A DNA stretch of 24,665 nucleotides from the NCBI GenBank assembly GCA_030838265.1, contig JAUTXA010000065.1:1-24665 (forward strand), given 5' to 3'. Shown here one piece after another: positions 1 to 7,908 of the stretch. The position numbers were made by a program, and so were the translations under genes. The notes under the pieces were generated by a model. It did not search any database and had not been told where the DNA came from. It was given only the letters and a program-made list of their open reading frames with translations. How positions within the stretch are numbered: position 1 is the stretch's first letter; the number at the start of each line of letters is the position of its first letter. This DNA is from Actinomycetota bacterium (GTDB taxonomy: Bacteria; Actinomycetota; Acidimicrobiia; Acidimicrobiales; BP-101).

Positions 1-3
1 CCA

Positions 4-1467
4 TCAGTTGAACGTCCTGATGTTGCGCCACTCCTCGTCCACGACGGGGTCCTTTCCAAGCTGGTCGAGCACGTTGTCGCCGCCGAGGACGTTCTTGCCG
101 GCGGTCAGCAGGGCCTTGCTGCCCTCCTCGGCCACCTCTTGCACCGGAAGGAGCGTCTTGGCGATCTCACCGGCGTCGGCCTTGATGCCCGCCGCGTTGG
201 CCACCTTGGTGATGGGCTCGAGGATGGGCTTGACGATGCCGTCGGTGTACTTCTGCCCCAACCGCCCGCCCGCCTCGGTCATGGTCCGCAACCAGATAAG
301 GCCGTTGATGCCATTGGCGTTGACCCCCCACCGGTTCATGGTGTCGACGGTGTCGGTGGCCATCCCCTCGAAGTGCTCGATGGTCTCGACCGTCGAGGTG
401 ACCGTGTCGAGCTTGTCCTTGATGGTCTCGGTGCCGAGGGTCTCCTTTATCTTCTCCTTCTGAGCATCGGTGACGGGTAGCGAGTCGATGTGGCCCTCGA
501 GCTGGTTGGCGGCCTCGGTCAGGGCGGTGGCGGTGGAGCCGATGGCCGTCACGGTGGCCATCCCCGGCAGCGGCGGTGGCTTGGCGTCGGTCGGGGGCCG
601 GGTGTCAGTCGTCGTCGGTCCGGCGTGGGCCGTAGCCGGGGTCGCGGCCGAGGTCGCAACCGGTGGTGTTGCTCCTGCGGCCCCCGGCGGAACGGCCCCG
701 GCCCCCACCGGGTCGAGGACGGGCGGCGGCGTGGCCCGGCGTCGGGGCGGGGGCTTGTCGCCTGGCGGCGGGGGAACCGGCTCATCGCCCGCCGCCGGCT
801 CGCCTGCGCCTCCAGCCCCGGGCGGGGCGGCCGCGGCGGTGGAGCCCGCTCCGACCGGCGCCGCGACCTCGGCACCCGGCGATCCGTCATCGGTCCCGAG
901 GGCGACGAAGTCGATGATGTCTTGGACGAGCTTGCCGCCGCCCTGCCGGATGGCGCCGGCGATGATGCCCAGGCCACCCAACATGGTGAGGATGAGCCCG
1001 GTGATGCCGGCGACGGTGCCGAGCGGGTTGCCCTCGATATCGATGAGCACGGCGCCCGAGCACGTCGTGCCGTTCGACAGATGGGCCACGCCCGCCACCT
1101 GGTAGAGGCCTGCGCCCATCCACGCGTAGTCGCCCACCTTCACCGACCCACTGCGCCGAGTGGAGTTCGTGTCCGACGAGCTCGAGCCGTTGTCGACCGT
1201 GATGTCGACGCCCGCGTACGACAACACGAAGTTGCGGGACCGAACCGGCTGGCACGAGCCCACGAAGCAGCTCAGTACGGCCGCCTTCATGACCTTGATG
1301 GCCTGACTCGGGTCGCACACCGATAGGGGCGCCACGTCGATGCCGTTGACCGCTCCGGCGCACGACCCGTTGACCTCGGCCTGGGCTGGGGCGGCGTCGA
1401 GCAGCACGAGGGGGGCCAGGACGAGCGGAAGGACCAGCGCCAGGCCGGCGACGAGGCGGCGGATCAC
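4..1467 (-). CDS. Secreted proline-rich membrane-anchored protein, unknown function
   Basis: I do not recognise a named family. The 487-residue product begins with a clear Sec signal peptide (VIRRLVAG, then a Leu/Val core, then an AxA site after about residue 30). An N-terminal domain of about 115 residues follows with cysteines near 36, 51, 67, 72 and 136, which could form disulfides outside the cell. A hydrophobic Gly/Leu/Ile helix lies at about 149-172. Residues 200-303 are a low-complexity Pro/Ala/Gly/Thr linker with runs of prolines. Residues 308-460 look helical and amphipathic. I chose the GTG at 1467 because it gives the signal peptide and overlaps the stop of the upstream small gene as GTGA; the same frame stays open upstream to 1767 but that extension is Arg/Pro/Gly-rich shadow sequence. 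Its role is probably structural or envelope-associated, which is inference only. Confidence 0.8.
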   Translation of the reverse strand: MIRRLVAGLALVLPLVLAPLVLLDAAPAQAEVNGSCAGAVNGIDVAPLSVCDPSQAIKVMKAAVLSCFVGSCQPVRSRNFVLSYAGVDITVDNGSSSSDTNSTRRSGSVKVGDYAWMGAGLYQVAGVAHLSNGTTCSGAVLIDIEGNPLGTVAGITGLILTMLGGLGIIAGAIRQGGGKLVQDIIDFVALGTDDGSPGAEVAAPVGAGSTAAAAPPGAGGAGEPAAGDEPVPPPPGDKPPPRRRATPPPVLDPVGAGAVPPGAAGATPPVATSAATPATAHAGPTTTDTRPPTDAKPPPLPGMATVTAIGSTATALTEAANQLEGHIDSLPVTDAQKEKIKETLGTETIKDKLDTVTSTVETIEHFEGMATDTVDTMNRWGVNANGINGLIWLRTMTEAGGRLGQKYTDGIVKPILEPITKVANAAGIKADAGEIAKTLLPVQEVAEEGSKALLTAGKNVLGGDNVLDQLGKDPVVDEEWRNIRTFN

Positions 1468-1739
1468 GCCAGCCCTGCCTTGCGGAGGGCGTTGTTGTAG
1501 CGGCGCACACCGACGGCCCGAGCCAGCGAGGGAACGACGACGGCAACCACCAGGGCGGTGACGACCGACTGGATCAGGGCAGCGCGGGTCAGCACGCGCA
1601 CCCCGTACTGCTGCAAGAGGATGGCGCTGCCCAGACCCAGCAGCACGCCCCCCGCCAGCGACATGATGCTCAGGACCGGCCTCCACCGACGCGGCTGCGG
1701 CCTCCGCTCGCGATCTGACGACTTCGTTCGGCCGCTCAT
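1464..1739 (-). CDS. Small two-helix membrane protein, unknown function
   Basis: This is a 91-residue product starting MSGRTKSSDRERR, a basic cytoplasmic N-terminus, followed by two hydrophobic segments (about residues 25-44 and 54-75) and a basic tail. The predicted topology is a hairpin with both ends inside. I chose the ATG at 1739, preceded by a G-rich GGGGGGTGTG stretch that can act as a ribosome binding site; an in-frame GTG-type extension to 1784 reads PVPWPPTQPGG and is unlikely to be coding. Its stop overlaps the start of the secreted proline-rich protein by four bases (GTGA), so the two genes are translationally coupled and probably work together in the envelope. No family is recognised. 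Confidence 0.7.
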   Translation of the reverse strand: MSGRTKSSDRERRPQPRRWRPVLSIMSLAGGVLLGLGSAILLQQYGVRVLTRAALIQSVVTALVVAVVVPSLARAVGVRRYNNALRKAGLA

Positions 1740-1812
1740 CACACCCCCCGGTTGCGTTGGGGGCCACGGTACCGGCGTCACCAAATAGTCATCTATGGCC
1801 CAACCGGGTGGT

Positions 1813-4800
1813 TCAGCGGTAGACGAGGGGTTGACCGAGCCGCGATCCGGCCAGCAGGCCGGTCATGGCATGAGCCGACAGGGGCCGGGCGAAGTAGAAA
1901 CCCTGAGCCAGCTGACAGCCCAGCCGAGAGAGGGCGTCGACCTGGGTCTCGTTCTCGACTCCCTCGGCCACCGCTTCGAGGTTGAGGGTGTGGGCTAGCG
2001 AGACGATGGCTCGCGCCAGCGACGAGTCGGTGAGCGACGAGGTGATGGCGGCCACGAAGGCCTGGTCGATCTTCAGGATGTCGACCGGGAAGCGCTGGAG
2101 GTAGCTGAGCGACGAGTAGCCCGTCCCGAAGTCGTCAACGGCCAAGCGGATCCCGACCGACTTCAGGGCCCGCAGCTTGCGGATCGTGGCCTCGGTGTCG
2201 TTCATCATCGCCGTCTCGGTGATCTCGAGGACGAGGCTATCGGCCGGCAGCCCCGACTGGGCGAGCGCCTGGCCGACGTGCTCCATGAGGTCGTCGTGGT
2301 GAAGCTGCCGAGTTGACACGTTGACGCTCACGCTGCGCAGGGCCGAGTGCGGGAAGGCCAGCTGCCAGCGCCGGGTCTGGCTGGTCGCCTCGAGCAGGAC
2401 CTGGCGGCCCACCTCGCGCACGAGGCCGGTCTCCTCGGCCAGGGGGATGAAGGCGGACGGCGGCAGGAGGCCCCGCTCGGGGTGCTGCCAGCGCACGAGG
2501 GCCTCGACCCCCACCACGGCGCTGGAAGCGAGCGACACGATCGGCTGGTACTCGACGACGAGCTCGTGACGAGCGAGGCCCCGTCGCAGGTCGGCCTCGA
2601 TCTCGAGCCGGTCGACGGCTGCGGTGTGCATGGCCGCTTGGTAGACGGCGAAGCGGGCCTTGCCTTGCCGCTTGGCGGTGTACATGGCCAGGTCGGCGTT
2701 CCTGAGGAGGTGGTCGCTGGTGGCGCCGGAGCGGTCGAAGGCGATCCCGATGCTGGCGCTCACGAACATCTCCCGGCCACCGGGCTCGAAGGGGACCTGC
2801 ATGGCCGTGATCAAGCGCTCGGCCACGGCCACCACCTCGGCCTCGTCACCGGCGTCTTCGACCAGCACCGCGAACTCGTCGCCGCCCAGCCGGGCCGCGG
2901 TGTCGGTGACCCGAAGGCAGTCACGGATGCGGTCGGACACGGCGATGAGCAGCTGGTCGCCCGCCGTGTGGCCCAGGCTGTCGTTGACCGTCTTGAAGTC
3001 GTCGAGGTCGAGGAAGAGCACAGCCAGGCGGTCGCCTTTGCGGCCGGCCCGGACCAGGGCATGGTCGACGCGGTCGCGGAACAGGGCCTGGTTGGCCAGG
3101 TTGGTCAGCGGATCGTGAAAGGCCTGGTGGGCCAGCTCGCCTTCGAGCCGCTTGCGCTCGGTCACGTCGCGGAAGCTCCACACCCGGCCGACGGCCACGC
3201 CGCCAACCCGCTGAGGTGTCGAGTACCGCTCGCAGGTCCGTCCGTCGCGGAACTCGATGACATCCTGGCTGTCGGCCTCGGGCTGGGCGTACAGCTCGCG
3301 AACCTTGCCGAGAAAGCCCTCGGGATCGGTCACCTGGCCGAGGACGAACGCCAAGGCGTCGTCATCGTTGCGGCTGGCCAGGATGTCGTCGGGGAGTCGC
3401 CAGATCTCGACGAACTTGTGATTGAAACTGGTGATCTTGCCCTCGGCATCGACGACGAGGATCCCGTCGGCGGTGGCATCGAGGGTGGCACTGAGCAACG
3501 ACAGCGTCTCTCGGAGCTCGGCCTCGGCGTCCTTGCGCTCGGTGATCTCCTGCGCCGTGCCCGACACGACGACGGGACGCCCGTCGACCATCAGCGTGCA
3601 CTGGGCCCGGCAGTGGAGCCACCGTTGGCTGCCGTCCTGCAACAGGATCCGGAAGTCGGCGACGTAGGGCACGCCCTGCTCGCGCGTGCGGGTGATGCCG
3701 CTGTCGACGTCCTCGCGATCGGCGGGATGGACGCGGTTCAGGAAGTCGGCGAACGATGGCGTCCGGGCCCCGGGCACCATGTCCATGAGGCGGTAGAACT
3801 CATCGGACCAGGTGGCCTCACTGGTCACGAGGTTGCGTTCCCAACTGCCGAGGCGCCCGACTTGCTGGGCCTCGGTCAGCTTCTCCTGCCGCTCGAGGAC
3901 ACCCTCGAGGAAGGACTCATTCAGCCGCCACGAGGCGATGCCGGTCGAGCTCATGCCCAAGATGAACAGGCCGTGGACAGCCGCCCACTGCCACGGGTGC
4001 CGGATGGCCTCGGGATGGTTGTAGACGCTGGTCGGATCGATGGCGCCGGCCAGGCCGTGCTGCAGAACCACGTAGCCGATGGCGATGAGGAAGGGCCACC
4101 AGTCCTGGTACAGGGTGATGACGCCGACCATCACGAAGTAGTGGAAGTGCATCTCGATCATGCCGCCCGACAAGCGGACGAGCACGGCGGAGCAGGTGAG
4201 CAGCCCCATGGCGGCGGTGATCGTGGTGAGCCGCCGGTGTTGGTGGACGACGACAGCGAGACCGGGGAAGGCGGCCACGAGGGCGGCCGCCGTGGCCGCG
4301 TAGAGCAACGACTCATGGCGAACGACGGCGAACAGGAACAAGGCCGGGACGTGGGCGGTGAGGAGGACCAGAATCCAGCGGTGGCGCTGGGCCCAAACCT
4401 CGTCGGGGAGTGGGCTGCCCGCAGGAAGCCACCGGCGCAGGCGATGGGTCCACGACTGACCACCGGTGACCTCGGAGCTCAGCGACAAGGCGCCGATGAC
4501 GACCGTCACCTCGAGCAGCGAGGCCAGCAGGTCGGCCAGGCCGATCGCCTCGGGCCTTCGTGACCCCGGTCCGACGGGGAGGCCGGCGGTGCGAGAGGCG
4601 AGCCACACGGCCAACACGGCAGCGTTGCCGACGGCGCCCGTCCGCAGGAGCGCTCGGCTCGGCCGGCTCAGGATCAGACCGGCCCACGTCAGCTGGAGCA
4701 CAGCCACGACCAGGAAGAAGAGGCCGAAGAGGGTGGCCTCCCGGAAGTGCTCGGGGCAGACCGTGAAGTGGATCAGACCGACCAGCAGCGAAACCCCGGC

Positions 4801-4872
4801 CAGCACCTCCCTCCCGTGTCTGGTCCCCCGCCCCGCCGTGGGGAGAGTGGCCGAACCCGAAGGTTTGTGCAT
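1813..4872 (-). CDS. Membrane PAS-PAS-GGDEF-EAL bifunctional c-di-GMP cyclase/phosphodiesterase
   Basis: This 1019-residue sensor makes or degrades cyclic di-GMP at the membrane. Residues 20-312 contain about eight or more hydrophobic helices and a conserved E240-x-H242-x-H244 patch followed by LYQDWWPF, an input module seen in many membrane GGDEF and kinase sensors. PAS domains lie at about 335-448 and 454-573. The GGDEF domain (574-740) has an intact active motif GGDEF at 663-667 and an RVTD inhibitory I-site at 654-657 with the normal five-residue spacing. The EAL domain (752-1010) keeps EAL 790-792, N851, E883, DDFGTGYSS 913-921, K934, and EGVEN 970-974. Both activities may therefore be real, with PAS and membrane input choosing between them. 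The ATG at 4872 has no Shine-Dalgarno but lies just after a sigma-28-like promoter, which fits a leaderless transcript and a link to motility. Confidence 0.95.
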   Translation of the reverse strand: MHKPSGSATLPTAGRGTRHGREVLAGVSLLVGLIHFTVCPEHFREATLFGLFFLVVAVLQLTWAGLILSRPSRALLRTGAVGNAAVLAVWLASRTAGLPVGPGSRRPEAIGLADLLASLLEVTVVIGALSLSSEVTGGQSWTHRLRRWLPAGSPLPDEVWAQRHRWILVLLTAHVPALFLFAVVRHESLLYAATAAALVAAFPGLAVVVHQHRRLTTITAAMGLLTCSAVLVRLSGGMIEMHFHYFVMVGVITLYQDWWPFLIAIGYVVLQHGLAGAIDPTSVYNHPEAIRHPWQWAAVHGLFILGMSSTGIASWRLNESFLEGVLERQEKLTEAQQVGRLGSWERNLVTSEATWSDEFYRLMDMVPGARTPSFADFLNRVHPADREDVDSGITRTREQGVPYVADFRILLQDGSQRWLHCRAQCTLMVDGRPVVVSGTAQEITERKDAEAELRETLSLLSATLDATADGILVVDAEGKITSFNHKFVEIWRLPDDILASRNDDDALAFVLGQVTDPEGFLGKVRELYAQPEADSQDVIEFRDGRTCERYSTPQRVGGVAVGRVWSFRDVTERKRLEGELAHQAFHDPLTNLANQALFRDRVDHALVRAGRKGDRLAVLFLDLDDFKTVNDSLGHTAGDQLLIAVSDRIRDCLRVTDTAARLGGDEFAVLVEDAGDEAEVVAVAERLITAMQVPFEPGGREMFVSASIGIAFDRSGATSDHLLRNADLAMYTAKRQGKARFAVYQAAMHTAAVDRLEIEADLRRGLARHELVVEYQPIVSLASSAVVGVEALVRWQHPERGLLPPSAFIPLAEETGLVREVGRQVLLEATSQTRRWQLAFPHSALRSVSVNVSTRQLHHDDLMEHVGQALAQSGLPADSLVLEITETAMMNDTEATIRKLRALKSVGIRLAVDDFGTGYSSLSYLQRFPVDILKIDQAFVAAITSSLTDSSLARAIVSLAHTLNLEAVAEGVENETQVDALSRLGCQLAQGFYFARPLSAHAMTGLLAGSRLGQPLVYR

Positions 4873-4879
4873 GTGTTGT

Positions 4880-4906
4880 TCATCGGCCGGGTGGGGCGTG
4901 TTCTTA
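4880..4906 (-). promoter_or_regulatory. Sigma-28 (FliA/WhiG-like) promoter of the GGDEF-EAL gene
   Basis: On the minus strand TAAG (4906-4903) is followed by exactly 15 bases and then GCCGATGA (4887-4880). The known FliA/WhiG consensus is TAAA-N15-GCCGATAA, so 3 of 4 and 7 of 8 positions match with the right spacing. Transcription would begin about at the ATG at 4872, which is consistent with that gene lacking a ribosome binding site. No other gene start lies nearby. Confidence 0.6.
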
Positions 4907-4946
4907 GTGTCCCAAAGGGGTTAGTCGTGAACTTTTCTGGGCGTCG

Positions 4947-5906
4947 CTACGGCCGGCGCGCTCGCAGCTCTGCCGCCGCCTGTTCGGGGGCCACGTCGCT
5001 GATGAAGGCGCCCGCCCCCAGCTCCGAGCCGGCCAGGTACTTGAGCTTGGTCGCCGAGCGGTGGATCGGCGTGAACTCGACGTGCAGGTGGCTGGCCGCC
5101 GACCAGTCCCCGCCGTCGGTCGGGGCTTGATGGACGGCCATGACGTATGGCAGGGAGAAGCCCCACAGGAGGTCGTACGTCCGGGTGACGGTCTCGAGCA
5201 CGCCGGCCAGGTCGTCGCGCTCGCCGTCGTCGAGGTCGACGAGCGAAGGTCGGTGGACCCGGGACGCGATGTGGACCTCGTACGGGAAGCGGGGGGCGAA
5301 GGGCACGAAGGCCACGAAGCTGTCGTTGCCCGTGACCGCCCGCTGATCGTCGGCCACCTCGGCGGCCACGACATCACACAGGACACATCGCCCGGCCGCC
5401 GCCGCGGCTTCGAGCTCGAGCCGCGGGATGGGTGGGATCTCGGGATAGCCGTAGATCTGGCCGTGGGGATGAGAGAGGGTGACGCCGATCTCCTCGCCCT
5501 TGTTCTCGAAGATGAAGACGTAGGCAACCTCAGGCCGCGCCCCCAGTGCGGTGTAGCGCTCGGCCCACGTGTCGATCACGAGACGAGTCCGCTCGCGACC
5601 GAGCCCGGCGAAGGTGGCCTCGTGGTCGTCGGAGTAGACGACCACCTCGCAGGCCCCGGCGGCGGGGGCCACGGCATACAGGTCCGTCCCCGCCACCGAC
5701 GGAGGTGGCGGCGAGGCCACCAGCGAGGGAAAGCGGTTGTCGAAGACGGCGATGTCGAAGCTGGGCTTGTGGATCTCGGTGACGAGACCGCCGGGACGGG
5801 TCGGGCATAGGGGGCACTGGTCGGGCGGCGGGAGGAAGGTCCGGTCCTGGCGATGGCCGGCGAAGACCCGCCACTGGCCGGTCAGCGGGTCGCGTCGCCG
5901 CTCCAT
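4947..5906 (-). CDS. galT: Galactose-1-phosphate uridylyltransferase
   Basis: This 319-residue Leloir-pathway enzyme transfers UMP from UDP-glucose to galactose-1-phosphate. The start MERRRDPLTGQWRVFAGHRQ is typical of the family. A zinc-type CPLC pair lies near residues 31-34 and the catalytic HPHGQ motif near 146-150, where the second His takes up the UMP group. A second CVLC pair lies near 174-177, and the C-terminal half keeps a histidine strand (HLHVEF near 263-268). Length is near that of actinobacterial GalT. The ATG at 5906 directly follows an in-frame TTG at 5909 that is an equally possible start. It lies about 21 bases downstream of a lipoprotein gene, in a run headed by a histidine kinase. 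No galK or galE is seen here, so the rest of the pathway must be elsewhere. Confidence 0.93.
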   Translation of the reverse strand: MERRRDPLTGQWRVFAGHRQDRTFLPPPDQCPLCPTRPGGLVTEIHKPSFDIAVFDNRFPSLVASPPPPSVAGTDLYAVAPAAGACEVVVYSDDHEATFAGLGRERTRLVIDTWAERYTALGARPEVAYVFIFENKGEEIGVTLSHPHGQIYGYPEIPPIPRLELEAAAAAGRCVLCDVVAAEVADDQRAVTGNDSFVAFVPFAPRFPYEVHIASRVHRPSLVDLDDGERDDLAGVLETVTRTYDLLWGFSLPYVMAVHQAPTDGGDWSAASHLHVEFTPIHRSATKLKYLAGSELGAGAFISDVAPEQAAAELRARRP

Positions 5907-5927
5907 CAACGGGCGAGACCCTGGCGG

Positions 5928-6662
5928 TCAGGCGCCGAGTCGGGCATAGGCGGCGCTCAGGGCGCGGTAGCTGTCGTCAGAGATCGCCTGCGAGACGTCC
6001 TTGGGATCGGAGTCAAGGAACACCCGGTCAATGCTCACGGCGATGACCGTGCGCTTCACCCGGTAGACGAACCGGAAGAAGGTCCCGTTGGCGTCTCGCA
6101 CGCCCCCCGTGTCGTCGTAGCGGAACTGGTACGTCGTATAGACCTCGAAGCCCTGGGTGCCGACCCCGTCGGTCGTGGTCTGGCGGGTCTCGACGGAGTA
6201 GCGCTTGTCATTCTTCTTCTCCGCCGCTTCGAGCTCGAGTCGCCGGCACTCGATGAAGGCCGGAGACTTTCGGATGTCGATCCAACGCTGGGCCGCCGCT
6301 TCGTCGGCGAACGTCGTCGCCGCCGTGCTCAGGTAGTCCTTGGTGTCCTTGTAGTGGACCAGGGGCCCGATCTGGAAGGCGCCGGCTCCCAGCTCGAGAA
6401 TGGGGCTGGCGGCCTGGGTGCCGCAGCCCTTCCGGTCGATGGTGCCGGCCTCGGCGCCCTTGTCGAGCACCCAGTTCGGCCCCAGGTCGGCAGCCATCAG
6501 CACGCCCTTCTTGGCCAGGTCGACGGTGGCGGGGTCGGCCGGCTTCTGGGTCGTCGAGGTGGTGGTCGTCACCTTGGGCTTGGCTGTGGGCGACGACCCG
6601 CCGCAGCCGGCCAGCGTGAGGGCGGCGACCATCACGGCAGAGGCGGATCGCACCAAGGCCAT
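5928..6662 (-). CDS. Secreted lipoprotein, unknown function
   Basis: This 244-residue product has a classic lipoprotein signal: a short basic N-terminus, a hydrophobic stretch, and the lipobox LAGC with the modified cysteine at residue 20. A Thr/Lys/Pro-rich linker (about 22-45) follows, then a mixed alpha/beta domain with two cysteines near 80 and 139 that could pair. It is therefore predicted to be anchored to the outer face of the cytoplasmic membrane. Its ATG shares one base with the stop of the upstream histidine kinase (TGATG), so the two are translationally coupled. A sensory or accessory role for the kinase is plausible but is inference from position. No enzyme motif or named family is recognised. 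Confidence 0.82.
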   Translation of the reverse strand: MALVRSASAVMVAALTLAGCGGSSPTAKPKVTTTTSTTQKPADPATVDLAKKGVLMAADLGPNWVLDKGAEAGTIDRKGCGTQAASPILELGAGAFQIGPLVHYKDTKDYLSTAATTFADEAAAQRWIDIRKSPAFIECRRLELEAAEKKNDKRYSVETRQTTTDGVGTQGFEVYTTYQFRYDDTGGVRDANGTFFRFVYRVKRTVIAVSIDRVFLDSDPKDVSQAISDDSYRALSAAYARLGA

Positions 6663-7840
6663 CAGGCTCGCTCCGCACGCGGGAGGGTGGCCTCGAAACG
6701 GGTGCAGCCGCCGACGCGCTCGTACCAGGCATCGCCGCCCGTGGCCTGGGCCAGGCTGCGAACGATCGACAGCCCCAGGCCCGTCCCTGTCGTGGCGCGA
6801 GTGGCCTCGTTCTCGGCCCGGGCGAAGCGCTCGAACAGACGCGGTTCGAAGTCGGCGGGGACGCCCTCGCCCTCGTCGATGACCGTGATCCGGGCCAACG
6901 GCCCGTCCCCCCGGGCCTCGATGGTCACGGGCGGTCCGCCGTAGCGAAGGGCGTTCTCGAGATAGTTGCCGATGATGCGGCGAGCGTGCTCGCTGTTGGC
7001 CATCACCGCCAACCCGTCCTCGACGTCGACCGCGACGGCGGCCGCCTGCTCGCCGAAGTCGTCGAGGACCGAGCGCACCAGGGCGGCGACGTCGAGGCGG
7101 ACGGGCGCCAGCTCATCGGCCCCTGCGTCGATGCGCGACACCGTGAGCAGATCCTCGACCAGACGGGCCAGCCGGTCGCCGGCCCGCCAGATGGCACCGA
7201 GGTATTCGCGCTTGTCGTCGTCGGCCAGCTGCTCCCAGCGGTGCTCCATGGTGGCGGCGAAGCCGTGGATCACTGAGGTCGGCGTGCGCAGCTCATGGGA
7301 CGCCACGGCGACGAACTCGCGCATGGCCTGGTTGGCCGCCACCAAGGCGGCCTCGCCCGCTCTGCGCTCGGTGACGTCGCGCATCGAGACCACGACGCCC
7401 TCGACCGGGCTGTCGAGGCAGTTCTTGGCGTAGGCCTCGACGTGGTGAAACGAGCCGTCGGCGTAGCGAAGGCGAAACTCGGCCAGCTCTTCGTTCCCGG
7501 CTTCGGCCAGGCAACGGGTGAAGGCCGAGATGGCGACCTCGGCGTCGTCGGGGTGGATGAAGTCGAAGGCGGCCGTCCCGTTGACGTCCTCGTCGTGACC
7601 AGTGAGCAAACCAGCGGCCCGGTTCGAGTAGCGGATGGTGCCGTCGTCGCCGATGACGGTGATCATGTCGGTCGTGTGCTCGAGCATGGCCTCGAGGCGG
7701 TCGACGAGGTCGTTGACGATTCCCGCGGCCACGCCGGTCTCGTGGTCGGGGGGCAGGGCCGAGAGGATGGACTGGGCCCACTTGAGGCGCTCCTCGGTGT
7801 TCTGCCCCGCCTCTGGGATCGTGGTGTCAGGCTCTGGCAC
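6662..7840 (-). CDS. PAS-domain sensor histidine kinase (orphan)
   Basis: This 392-residue soluble kinase has no convincing membrane helix. A PAS domain spans about residues 45-158 and ends in the usual SMRDVTERR signature. The dimerisation/phosphoacceptor helix carries SHELRTP with H182. The ATPase domain has the N-box residues N292 and N296 (GNYLENALRYG), the G1 motif DEGEGV at 322-327 and the G2 motif GTGLGLSIV at 352-360, so it should be active. The start is a GTG at 7840 with a GAGGGG ribosome binding site four bases upstream. No response regulator lies beside it. It is coupled by a one-base overlap to a lipoprotein gene and followed by galT, an unusual arrangement. Confidence 0.93.
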   Translation of the reverse strand: MPEPDTTIPEAGQNTEERLKWAQSILSALPPDHETGVAAGIVNDLVDRLEAMLEHTTDMITVIGDDGTIRYSNRAAGLLTGHDEDVNGTAAFDFIHPDDAEVAISAFTRCLAEAGNEELAEFRLRYADGSFHHVEAYAKNCLDSPVEGVVVSMRDVTERRAGEAALVAANQAMREFVAVASHELRTPTSVIHGFAATMEHRWEQLADDDKREYLGAIWRAGDRLARLVEDLLTVSRIDAGADELAPVRLDVAALVRSVLDDFGEQAAAVAVDVEDGLAVMANSEHARRIIGNYLENALRYGGPPVTIEARGDGPLARITVIDEGEGVPADFEPRLFERFARAENEATRATTGTGLGLSIVRSLAQATGGDAWYERVGGCTRFEATLPRAERA

Positions 7841-7908
7841 TTGTCCCCTCGTTGGTCGGGCGTCGTGGGCCGGCAGGGCGCCGGACCCAGGGTAGGCGTC
7901 TCGCGACC

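Noticed and set aside
490..1326. Long plus-strand open frame opposite the proline-rich protein
   Set aside because: Composition is Arg/Gly/Asp-rich and repetitive, as expected from the antisense of a GC-rich gene; no family or signal seen.
1468..1767. Upstream extension of the proline-rich secreted protein
   Set aside because: It is Arg/Pro/Gly-rich, fully overlaps the small membrane protein in another frame and would bury the signal peptide inside the protein.
2347..4563. 738-codon plus-strand open frame
   Set aside because: It is the antisense shadow of the GGDEF-EAL gene, whose motifs are unambiguous on the minus strand.
4907..4946. Possible riboswitch or terminator between galT and the GGDEF-EAL gene
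   Set aside because: Only a short CCCAAAGGG-type symmetry is present; there is no room for a c-di-GMP riboswitch and no long stem.
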